From contig NC_082684.1 of NCBI RefSeq assembly GCF_949987515.2, positions 46,962,006-47,026,005 on the forward strand: a stretch of 64,000 nucleotides of DNA, written 5' to 3'. Positions within the stretch are counted from its first letter, which is position 1. Each line of letters starts with the position of its first letter. The position numbers were made by a program, and so were the translations under genes. The notes beneath the pieces are model-generated. The model did no database searches. It worked only from the letters and a program-made list of their open reading frames with translations, and was not told the DNA's origin. Source of the DNA: Delphinus delphis (lineage: Eukaryota > Chordata > Mammalia > Artiodactyla > Delphinidae). Below, one piece after another: positions 11,481 through 21,960 of this stretch.

Positions 11481-13884
11481 TATCACATCTTCTTTATTCT
11501 TATTCATTTATCTGTTGATGGACACTTAGCTTGCTTCCATATCTTGGCTATTATAAATGCTGCTATGAACATTGTGGTGCATGTATCTTTTTGAATTAGT
11601 GTTTTCATTTTCTCCAGATATATACCCAGGAGTGGAATTGCTGGATCATATATATGGTAGTCCTATTTTTAGTTTTTTTGAGGAGACTCCATACTGTTTT
11701 CCACAGTGGCTGCACCAACTTGCATTCTCACCAACAGTGTACAGGGGTTTCCTTTTCTCCACATCCTCACCAACATTTATGATTTGTGGTCTTTTTGATG
11801 ATAGTCATTCTTCCAGGTGTGAGGTGATATCTCATTATAGTTTTGATTTGCATTTCTCTGATGATTAGTAGTGTTGAGCATCTTTTCATATGCTTGTTGG
11901 CCATCTGTATGTCTTATTTGGAAAAGTGTCTATTCAGGTGTTCTGCCCATTTTAAAATTGGGTCTTTTTTTGATATTGAATTGTATGGGCTGTTTATATA
12001 TTTTGGATATTACCCCATTATTGGCCATGTCATTTGCAAATAGGCTTGTCTTTTTGTCAGTGGTTTCCTTTGCCGTGCAAAAGTTTTTAAGTTTAGTTAG
12101 GTCCCATTTGTTTATTTTTGCTTTTATTTCCTTTGCTTTAGGAGACAGATCCAAAAAAATATTGCTACTATTTATGTCAGAGTGTTCTGCCTATGTTTTC
12201 TTCTAGGAGTTTAATGGTTTCCAGTCTTACATTTAGGCCTTTAATCCATTTTGACTTGATTTTTACATGTGGTGTGAGGAAATTTCCTAATTTTATTCTT
12301 TTGCAAGTATCTGTCTAGTTTTTTTCAGCACCACTTATTGCAGAGACTGTCTCTTCTCCATTGTATTTTCTTGCCTTCTTTGTCATAGATTAATTGACCA
12401 TAAGTACATGGGTTTATTTCTGGGCTCTCTATTCTATTCCATTGATCTATGTGTCTGTTTTTATGCCAGTACCATACTGTTTTGTTACTCTAGCTTTGTA
12501 TGGATAGTATCATCTGAAGTCAGGGGGTGTGATTCCTCCTCTGTTCTTCTTTCCCAAGATTGTTTTGGCTATTTGGAGTCTCTTGTGATTCCATACAAAT
12601 TTTAAAATTATTTGCTCTAGTTCTATGGAAAATACCCTTGGTATTTTGATAGGGATTGCATTGAATACTTAGATTGCCTTGGGTAGTATGATCATTAACA
12701 GTATTAATTCTTTCAATCCAAGAACATGGTATATCTTTCCATCTGTTTGTGTCGTCTTCAGTTTCTTTGATTAGTGTCATATAGTTTTCTGAGTACAGGT
12801 CTTCTACCTCCTTAGGTAGGTTTATTCCTAGGTATTTTATTCTTTTTGATGTGACGGTAAATGGGATTATTTCCTTAATTTGTTTCTGATAGTTTCTTGT
12901 TAGTGTATAGAAATGCAACAGATTTCTGTGTATTAATTTTGTATCCTGCAACTTTATCTAATTCATTGATGAGCTCTAGTAGTTTTCTGGTAGAGTCTTT
13001 AGGATTTTCTATGTATAGATCATGTTATCTGAAAACTGTGATACTTTTACTACTTCTTTCCCAATTTGAATTCTTTTATTACTTTTTCTTCTCTGATTGC
13101 TGTGTCTAGGACTTCCAAAAGCATGTTGAATAAAAGTGGTGAGAGTGGGCATCCTTGTCTTGTTCCTGATCTTAGAGGAAATGCTTTCAGCTTTTCACCA
13201 TTGAGTATGATGTTAGCTGTGAGTTTGTTATATATGACCTTTATTATGTTGAGGTATGTTCCCTTTGTGCCCACTTTCTGGAGAGTTTTTATCATAAATG
13301 GATGTTAAATTTTATGAAAAGCTTTTTCTGCATCTCTTGAGATGATCATATGGTTTTTATTCTTCAGTTTGTTAATGTGATATATCACATTGATTGATTT
13401 GCAGATATTGAACCATCCTTGTATCCCTGGGATAAATCCCACTTGATCATGGTGTATGATCCTTTTAATGTCTCATTAGATTCAATTTGCTAATATTTTG
13501 CTGAGGAGTTTTGCATCTTTATTCATCAGTGATATTAGCCTATAATTTTCTTTTTTTGTGTGATATATTTGTCTGTTTTGGGTATCAGGGTGATGCTGGC
13601 CCCATAGAATGAGTTCAGAAGTGTTGCTTCCTCTGCAATTTTGGGGACTAGTTTAAGAAGGAAAGGTATTAACTCTCCTCTTTTAGGTAGAACTCACCTG
13701 TGAAGCCATCTGATCCTGGACTTTTGTTGGTTGGGAGGTTTTTTTTTCTATTACTGATTTAACTTCATTACTGGTAATTGGTCTGTCCATATTCTCTATT
13801 TCTTCCTGTTTCAGTCTTGGGAAGTTGTACATTTCTTGGAATTTGTTCATTTCTTCTAGATTGTCCATTTTATTGCCATAGAGT

Positions 13885-13926
13885 TGTAGTAGTAGTAGTA
13901 ATAGTAATAGTAACAGTAATAGTAAT
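13885..13926. repeat. Trinucleotide (TAG/TAA) expansion in L1-A ORF2
   Basis: GTAGTAGTAGTAATAGTAATAG-like triplets fill about 42 bp. L1-B has only a short GTAGTAGTC here (near 28,946), so this is a private expansion within L1-A. Confidence 0.85.
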
Positions 13927-15639
13927 CTCTTATGATCCTTTGTATTTCTGTGGTGTCAGTTGTAACTTCTCGTTTTTCATTTCTGATTTTATTGATTTGG
14001 GCCCTCTTTATTTCTTGATGAGTGTGGCTAAAGGTTTATAAATTTTGTTTATCTTTTCAAAGAACCAGCTCTTAGTTTCATTGATCTTTTCTATTGTTTT
14101 TTTTTTTTAAGTCTTTGTTTCATTTATTTCTGCTCTGATCTTTATGATTTCTTTCCTTCTACTATCTTTGGCTTTTTCTTGTTTTTCTTTTTTTAGTATT
14201 TTTAGGTGTAAGGTTAGTTTGTTTATTTGAGACTTTTCTTGTTTACTGAGGTAAGCTTGTATTGCTATAGACTTTTCTCTTAGAACTGCTTTTGCTGCAT
14301 CCCATAGGTTTTGGATCATTGTGTTTTTGTTTTCATGTCTCCAGTTATTTTCTGATTTCTTCTTTGATTTCTTCAGTGGTCCATTGGTTGTTTAGTAGTA
14401 TATTAGCCTCTATGTGTTTTTGTTTTTTGCAGTTTTCTTCTTGTAGTTGATTTCTAATCTCATAGCATTATAGTCAGAAAAGACGCTTGATATGATTTCA
14501 GTTTTCTTAAATTTAATGAAGCTTGTTTTGTGGCCTAGCATGTGATCTATTGTGGGGAATGTTCCATATGCACTTGAAAAAAATGTGTATTCTGCTGCTT
14601 TCAGGTGGAATATTCTATATATCTATACATATCTATGAAATTCATGTGGTCTGATGTGTCGTATAAGGCCAATGTTGTCTTATTGATTTTCTGTTTGGAT
14701 GATCTGTCCATTGATGTAAGTAGGGTGTTAAAGTCCCCTACTATTATTGTGTTACTGTCAGTTTCTCCCTTTGTGTCTGTTAATATTTTCTTTTTGTATT
14801 TAGGTGGTCTTAGGTTGGGTGCATATATATTTACAACTTCTTCTTGGATTGATCCCTTGATCATTATGCAGTGCCCTTCTTTGTCTCTTATAACAGTCAT
14901 TGTTGTAAAGCCTATTTTGTCTGATATAAGTATTGCTACCCCAGCTTTATTTTTATTTCCATTTGCATGGAATACCTTTTTCTATCCCCTCACTTTCAGT
15001 GTGTGTGTCTTTAGAACTGAAGTGAGTCTCTTGTAGGCAGCATATTTATGGGTCTTGATTTTGTATGCATACAGCTGCTCTATGTCTTTTGATTGGAGCA
15101 TTTAATCCATTTATTTTTAAAGTAATTATTGATATGTATGTACTTATTGTCATTTTGTTAATCATTTTGTGGTGTTTTTATAGTTTTTTGTTGTTGTTGT
15201 TCCCTTTTTCTTCTTTTATTCTCTTCCCTAGTGATTTGATGACTATCTGTAGTGTTATGTTTGGATTCATTTCTCTTTTTCCTGTATCTATTATAGATTT
15301 TTGGTTTGTGGTTACCATGAGGTTTATATATGGCAAACTATATATATATGAGATTATTTAAGTTGCTGATCTCTTAATATCAAATGCATTTTAACAACTT
15401 TGCGTTTTTATTCCCCTCCCCTCATAATTACTGGTTTTGACATCATATTTTACATCTGTCTCTTCTATGTATCCCTTAATTGCTTATTGCGGATATAGAT
15501 GATTTTACTACTTCTGTTTTTTAACCTTCCTACTGACTTAGTACATGGTTGATTTACTACCTTTACTGTATATTTGCCTTTACTGATGAGCTTTTTCCTT
15601 TCATAATTTTCATGTTTGTTGTGGCCTTTTCTTTTTCGC

Positions 15640-16535
15640 TTAGAGAAGTCCCTTTAACAATTCTTGTAAAGCTAGTTTGGTGGTGCTGAACTCTTTTAGC
15701 TTTTGTTTGTCTGTAAAACTTTGGATGTTTTCATAAAATCTGAATGAGAGTCTTGCTGGTAAAGTATTCTTGGTTGTAGGTTTTTCCCTTTCATCACTTT
15801 AAATATATCATGCCACTCCCTTCTTGCCCACAGGGTTTCTGCTGAAAAATCAGCTAATAGCCTTATAGGAGTTCCCTTGTATGTTACGTCACTTTTCCCT
15901 TGCTGCTTTTAATATTGTCTCTTTATCTTTAATTTTGCCATTTTAATTACAGTGTTTATTGGTGTGGTCCTCTTTGGGTTGATCCTGTTTGGGACTCTCT
16001 GTGCTTCCTGGACGTAGATGTCTGTTTCCTTTCCCAGGTTAGGGAGGTTTTCAGCAATTATGTTTTCAAATATGTTCCCAGCTCATTTCTCTCTCTCTTC
16101 TCTTTCTGGAACCCCTATAACGTGAATATTAGTGCACTTGATGTTGTCCCAGAAGTCTCTTGAACTGTCCTCATTTCATTTTTTTTCTTTTTTCTGTGCA
16201 GCATCAGTGATTTCCACTACTTTGTCTTCCAGCTCACTGATCCCTTCCGCTGTATCATTTAGTCTACTATTGATTCCTTCTAGTAGGTTTTTCATTTCAG
16301 TTATTGTATTCTTCATCTCTGTTTAGTTGTTCTTTTTATTTTCTAACTCTTTGTTAAAAACTTCTGACTTCTCGCTCTGTTCATCCATTCTTCTCCTGAG
16401 TTCTTTGGTCATCTTTATGATCATTACCTTGAACTCTTTGTTGGGTAGATTGCCTGTCTCCACTTCACTTAGTTCTTCTTTTGGGGTTTTATCTTGTTCC
16501 TTACTTTGGAATACATTCTTCTGTTGCCTCATTTT
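15640..16535 (-). pseudogene. L1-A ORF1 remnant (RNA-binding chaperone)
   Basis: ORF1 protein normally coats L1 RNA as a coiled-coil trimer. The minus frame begins around 16,532 with an open stretch of 69 residues containing EQDKTPKEELSEVETGNLP and IIKMTKELRRRMDEQ, the charged N-terminal part. It stops at 16,323, after which homologous pieces continue in other frames through the coiled coil and the RNA-binding part (ETLQARREWHD-like region near 15,790) to a stop close to 15,640. Frameshifts and stops abolish function. Confidence 0.85.
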
Positions 16536-16899
16536 GCCTTACTTACTGTTTTTATTTCTACGTATCTGATAGATTGGTTATATTTCCCAACCTTGGAGAA
16601 CTGGTCTTTTGTAGTAGACATCCTGAGTGTCCCAAGGGCACACTCCCCTCTGGTTACCAGAGCTATATGCTCTAGGGATGCCCCGCTGTGGGCTGCATGG
16701 ATCCTTCTGTTGTGACGGGCTGACTACAGTAGGGTCTCTGCTAGGTGTGGCTAGGGTCTGGTCTGGTTCGTTGCCAGGCCCTGCCTTATGTGGAGGCTGC
16801 TGGCTGCTGGTTGGTGGGGCCAGGTCACAAGGTGAGTGGCTGCAGAACCCCTGGGGGCCATGGGTCAAGTGCTTTCTTGCTGTTGTGTGGAGTTGGGGG

Positions 16900-17290
16900 T
16901 CTAAGAGATCCCAGGATTAGTGCCTTCCCACCAGTGGGTAAAACCATGTCCTGGGGCTAGTGCCTGCCCCATGGCCAACAGAGCCAGGCCCTGGCGTCTG
17001 GCTGCAGGGCCCAGGGGTCCCAGAGCTGTGGTTGTCTGGGGCTGGTGTCTGCCTGCTGGTGGATAATGCTGGTCCTGAGGCTAGAGTAGGCTCACTGGTG
17101 GGTGGGGCTGGAGCCCTAGGGATTCTGGGGCTGGTGCCTGAGCACTTGTGGGTGGAGCCATGTCCAGGGGAGGCTGTGAGCTCAAGGGGCTTAAGGCAGC
17201 CAGTCTGCTGGTAGGTGTGGCTGTGTCCCTGCCCAGTTAGTTGCTTGCCCTGAGGCATCTCAGTACTGGTGCCTACAGGTGGGGGAGGGG
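16900..17290 (-). repeat. GC-rich degenerate tandem repeat in L1-A 5'UTR
   Basis: The phrase CTGGTGCCTG, or a close variant, recurs at 16,957, 17,042, 17,131 and 17,266, each time with GGTGGGTGGAGCC-like text nearby. The spacing is about 85, 89 and 135 bp. This suggests a degenerate tandem array in the promoter-bearing 5'UTR. Open frames of 80-113 codons on both strands are a by-product of the GC-rich repeat. Confidence 0.65.
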
Positions 17291-17952
17291 AGCTAGTTCC
17301 TGAGGCTAATAAACTAAAGGGAGGATTTCAAAATGGCTCTTGCCAGCACCAGAGTCCACATGGTAGACAGAGCTCCCCAAAATGGCTGCTGTCAGTGTCT
17401 GTATCCCCAGGGTGAACTTCAGTTGCCTCCTGCCTCTCCAGGAGACTCTCCAAGATCAGCAGGTAGGTCTGACCCAGGCTCCTTTCAAATTGCTGCTGCC
17501 CTGCGTCCTGGAGTGTGTGAGATTTTATGTGAGCCCTTTAAGAGTGGAGTCTCTATTTCCCATAGTCCTTTGAGTCTCCCAAAAGTAATCCCCACTGGCT
17601 TTCAAAGCCAAACATCCCAGGGGCTTGTCTTCCTGGTGCAGGACCCCCAGGGCTAGGGAGCCTGATATAGGGCTCAGACCCCTTGCTCCTTGGGGAAAAC
17701 CTCTGCAATTGTAATTATTCTCCCATTTGTGGGTCACCCACTCAGGGGTATGGGTCTTGACTATACCACAACTGTGTCCCTCCTACCTGTCTCATTGTGG
17801 TTCCTTCTTTACATCATTAGTTGTAGTAGATCTTTGCTGGTGGATTCCGGTCTTTTTTATTGATAATTGTCCTGTAAATAGTTGTAATTTTGTTGTGCCT
17901 GTGAGAGGAAGTGAGCTCAGGGCCTTACTACTCTGCCATCTTGGGGACTCAA

Positions 17953-17965
17953 TGTGTATGTGTGT
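17953..17965. repeat. Probable target-site duplication of L1-A, right
   Basis: TGTGTATGTGTGT is identical to 10,922-10,934 and adjoins the L1 5' end. It is part of a short TG run, so this is a moderate-confidence call. Confidence 0.5.
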
Positions 17966-18760
17966 GTGTGTGTGTTTAAAACCACCATCTCTGCTAGCTT
18001 CAAGGTCTGTCCAAATGCAGTCTTCTCTATAATGTCATCTTTGGTCTTTTCCTGTTCCTAAACTGCAAGCTATCCCCCTTTCTTAAGTACTCCCATAGTA
18101 TTTTAATTTGTACCTTTCTCTTTGGCATTTATCATTATTATTTTTGTATTTATAATTAGTAATTCTCCGTATTTACTTCTATTTTTGATAACAAAATTCT
18201 TATCTAAGCCATCTTTCTCTCTTCTTAATATGATATCCTACATATAGTAGGACCTTAATTGACATTGGGCGAATGGATGACTGAATGGGTGGATGGATGT
18301 ATGAGTTGGCACACTGTTAACTGTGTCCCCAGATCCTTCTCAGTTCCTTACTGCTGCCCTGTCTGAAGTTCTCAGGAAGATAAGACACAGGCCACTCCAA
18401 GCAAATGGGTGTTATTTATTCCTAGCTGGAAATTTTGCCTAAATTCTTCTTAGGTTTTCTACTCTATTGAGGTAAGATAGACAAAATAGAGACCTCAAGG
18501 ATTCTCTTCATCATTCTCCCCTAATGCCAAAGACAGAACAGGCTGAATGCAGTCCCTCTCCATGTTCTCTTTCTTATTCTGGCCCCTCACTCAGAGCTCT
18601 CTCCCTAAAGCAGTAGGCGACTTTAATCTCCATTTTAGTGAGCCTCAGCCAGAGCAAAGAGAACTCACCTTGATAAAGAAACTATCACTCTGTTGTTTAT
18701 AACAAATATCTCACCAACCTTGATGAGATATTTCTTGACTTTGGGGACATGTGTATATTT

Positions 18761-18771
18761 GTGTGTGTGTA

Positions 18772-18806
<35 letters not shown>
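18761..18806. repeat. (GT)n microsatellite
   Basis: (GT)5, an ATTT interruption, then 16 uninterrupted GT units (18,775-18,806). Confidence 0.95.
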
Positions 18807-18808
<2 letters not shown>

Positions 18809-20563
18809 TTGCATGTGTTTTGACATGGAGAGTGATACAATGTAGTTCTAGACTTCTTTAGCACATCATTTATGGTTTTCAAAGAACAGTAGTATACCTC
18901 TTTTATATGCATTATACATATGTATAAGCCACAGGAACTCCTTTGGATGGTTGCCTGAGCTGCCCATTGCCCAATCTTATTCTTAGTATAAAACAACCTT
19001 CAGGGTAAAAGCTGTCATCTGTTTCAGTGGACATGTGGGAATATTGTGATGCCTGAAGCTTTTTAGCTGAAGGAGACTTTGGGCCAAATCCATTCCTGGG
19101 GCATTCATGTGTAGATCTTATGTACATGGTCCATAGTGAGTAACCTGTTTACAATTTCTTTGTAAAAATCACGTGGCAGCCAGTCGTCTTTTGCCTTTTT
19201 CAGTTGGAAAGGTACATGGTAACTAGCTCTTTGGATTTACTGATGTAGGTTAGCTGAAATAGTAATGTACAAATGTGGTGTCTTCCTATATATGCTGGTG
19301 CGTGGTAGTTCTGCTCATGGCCAGTACTGTTTTTTTGTGTTTTTTTTAACTTTACTCACATTAATTACTATTATTTGTATATTATTTATTCAGAGCAAAG
19401 GTCTAAAGAGGCTATTTTGTAAAATGACTTTGATGTACAATTTATTAATAGTATTAAGGGAACTTTGTTTTAGGGCATTAAATGAGTAATTCTAATTCTC
19501 ATTCAAGGAAAACCTGGTAACTGAGAAACTCATCCATTTGCTTAAAGCATAATGAGGGGCCAATTAACTGTGAACTTAATTATCTCAAGAAACATTACTA
19601 GTTGCTAGTTACAGGCCTTCAATAGCAAGTTAGCTGTTCCAGAACCAATATCTGGGTAGTGGGTCAATCAAAAGTTGGCAGTCTTGATTGTAATCTAGTG
19701 GTTTAGTCTTTCTAATGGCTGGCATTCAGGTAGTACTAATTCCCATTATGTAACTCATCAAATACTTCTCTATCAGACTGATGAATCAGTCACAGGGTAT
19801 CAAAATATCTTTAAAGATACTGAGTTTTTAAAAAAGAGAGGCTTGTGAAGTAATGCAGGATCTAAAGCAATAGTCAAGTCATAGGAATTGGGTTAGGGCC
19901 TGCTATTTTATTGCCCCCTTTTGAAGAAAAGAGCAAATCTAATGACAAAGAGTGAATTGGAAGAACATGAAACTTATATTCTTACAGGTTTGTGTCTGCT
20001 AATAGCCAATCTAGGGGAAAGTTATTTTCTGGGCTTTAATTATTCCATTTATAAATAACATTTAATCAATGAAAGAAAAAGTAAACAACTAGGGTGATAT
20101 GTAATCATTAAACTCTGTCCCAAAGATAATCAACTTGGTTTCTTTGTCCTGAATAAACCAAATGTCAGAATAGTATTTTGGGCTACCTCAGAATAGGAAA
20201 CGGGTCTTCAACATGAAAGCAGTTAAACTAATTTCTGCAAGTATTCGATAATACAACTGTGTTAAACAGATACGGTTATTGCTGTCTAAATGTTGTTTAC
20301 CTAAAATGAATAACACAGATGCAAACAAGCAATGGAACAGAAACAGCAGCAGGCAAGTTGAGGAGAGTTTTATATGAAGAGAGTTTAAGAATGAAAATGA
20401 GTCTGATTTATAGACAAGTACTGAAATGCAAAAATAAGGAGTTGAGAAAACCACCCCCTCACTAATTGGATAAAGAAAGCTGGACTTTTATACACTTACT
20501 CTGGAAAAAAACATTTTCAGGGTCCTCTTATTGCACAACTTTCATTTTGTTTTATGGGAAGAG

Positions 20564-20565
<2 letters not shown>

Positions 20566-20609
<44 letters not shown>

Positions 20610-20618
20610 ACACACACA
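20566..20618. repeat. (GT)n microsatellite turning into (AC)n
   Basis: Twenty-one GT units are followed directly by ACACACACACA. The junction is self-complementary, and the whole tract alternates purine and pyrimidine. Confidence 0.95.
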
Positions 20619-21474
20619 ATTATATGTCTTAAATATATAATACAATTTCTGTATGTTTATATTATATATAAATATATCTTCAAACTAGACTATTGAACTA
20701 GACTATGTTGCACAGATCCCCTGCCTTTACTTATGTTTATATATAAATATGTATGTTCTGCTGAAACTATAGACATTTCTTTGGTGAAAATCTCCTTCAT
20801 TCTTTACTCACCTGGTACTTTTTCTTCACTCTGACAACTGCCACTTGGGGTGAGAATAGAGCCTGATCTAATACAGCGGAGGGGAATAGCAGATTTTATC
20901 TCATTCCAATTTTTCAGAGGCTGCAGAAGGTTAGCAAAAGACAGTAACCTGAAGTATGGTGTCAGAATTCATTAATTCATTTAGGAACTGGCCCTTCGAT
21001 AATAATCCGTGTTGACTGTACCTGGAAACAAAGTGATCATTCTGTAGAACACTGGGAAGTGATCCAGTGGTCTGGCAGACTTCCAGAACAATCCTTCAAG
21101 GACAGAGCTTGGTTCTCCTTATCACTCTGGTGATATGGAACACCCAGATTCTAGGGTGCAAAGAAGGTGATGGATGAATGGGCATTTGCTACCTGAGAAA
21201 AGAAATGTAGGAAACCACTTTCTGGGCAATCCTTACCCTTCCAAAGGAAGACAGTACCTGCCGATGGAGATTGTTCTCGTCTGCACTTTATTATGAAGAA
21301 GTCCCTTTCCAGAACATTTACTTAGAAGCTCACTATTGTAGTCTTGCATTCTTTCTCAGAGATAAAAATGAAATTTATACCTCAGCTAATGGTTTGGCAT
21401 ATCATTTGACTGTATTTGGGACCAGAGTTGTCTTTTTCCTTAATGATGGAAAGCCTGGGCCTTCTTGACTCATC

Positions 21475-21895
21475 TCCTTTCACTTTCCCCTTGTTCACTG
21501 TAGTCCAGCCACTTGGGCATTCTTTCAGTTGTTTGAACAAACTGAGCTTGTTTCTATGTCAGGTCCTTGGTACTTGCTATTTTCTCTTTCTGAAACACTC
21601 TGACCTAGATCTACAGAAGGCGGCTCTTCCTTGGCATTCTTGCCTTTGTTCACATATCACCTTCACATATCACTCACTCTAAATTAGCCTCCTCCCCATC
21701 TTCCACCAGTCATTTTCTGTTGTATCACCCTATTTTTAAAATCACTTTCTATAATTAACTTGCTTACCTCTTTCGTTACATGTTTGTTGTCTGTCTCTAC
21801 TAATACAGGGTGCCCACCATGCACGTGTCTGTATCCACAGTGCCTAGAATAGTGAATGGCATACAGTGGTCATCAGTAAATATCAATGACTAGAC
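21475..21895 (+). mobile_element. L2 LINE 3' fragment
   Basis: The plus strand holds L2 text in order: GGTACTTGCTATTTTCTCTTTCTGAAACACTCTG-like (21,569-21,602), TTCACATATCACC, and the tail ACAGTGCCTAGAATAGTGAATGGCATACA-like with CAGTAAATATCAATGA (21,840-21,890). It is diverged and non-coding. Confidence 0.75.
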
Positions 21896-21907
21896 TGAAT
21901 TTGAATT

Positions 21908-21960
21908 TGCTTTTTCTTCTAGCTTTATTGAGTTATAATTGACATAAAACATTGTGTAAG
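21908..21960 (-). mobile_element. Tiny L1 3'-end fragment
   Basis: AGCTTTATTGAGTTATAATTGACATAAAACATTG-like text is the terminal part of an old L1 (L1M type) in minus orientation, truncated to about 50 bp. Confidence 0.65.

Larger units (their letters stand above)
11240..15150 (-). pseudogene. L1-A ORF2 remnant (endonuclease-reverse transcriptase)
   Basis: Intact ORF2 encodes an AP-like endonuclease and a reverse transcriptase that copy L1 RNA into a nicked target. Fragments in several minus-strand frames match in order. The endonuclease part (about 14,600-15,100) has NIYAPN and VGDFNT motifs and MDRSS. The reverse transcriptase part includes [15 protein letters not shown] (13,050-13,295), and the C-terminal end has KYYSAIKKNE (about 11,340-11,380). 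The catalytic FADD box reads FSDN at 13,024-13,035, so the second aspartate is lost, and there is a nearby frameshift. A TG/CA microsatellite and a TAG/TAA-type trinucleotide expansion interrupt the frame. Start and end are approximate. Confidence 0.88.
10935..17952 (-). mobile_element. L1-A: near full-length LINE-1, antisense
   Basis: The element runs right to left. The 5' end near 17,950 reads AGTCCCCAAGATGGCAGAG on the minus strand, the usual opening of cetartiodactyl L1 5'UTRs. Then come a GC-rich 5'UTR (about 16,540-17,950), an ORF1 remnant, an ORF2 remnant and a 3'UTR that ends in a decayed A/T-rich tail near 10,960 (TTTTTATTGAGG on plus). The length of about 7 kb is that of a complete copy. 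Both ORFs hold many stops and frameshifts, so it cannot mobilise itself. The 3' tail has decayed to an ATATATACAC-like sequence, and probable TG-rich target-site copies flank it. Confidence 0.9.
17966..21470. other. Unassigned sequence with dinucleotide repeats
   Basis: No gene seen. It contains an L2-like tail phrase (CATATAGTAGGACCTTAATTG, 18,240-18,260), two TG microsatellites listed separately, and otherwise AT-rich unique-looking sequence. Open frames are short and unrecognised. Confidence 0.55.

Noticed and set aside
16578..17258. Proline/glycine-rich open frames of up to 113 codons on both strands
   Set aside because: They arise from the GC-rich L1-A 5'UTR and have no start or domain support.
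18761..18806. CRISPR-like or other spaced repeat arrays
   Set aside because: All tandem repeats are microsatellites or transposon tails without unique spacers, and the DNA is mammalian.
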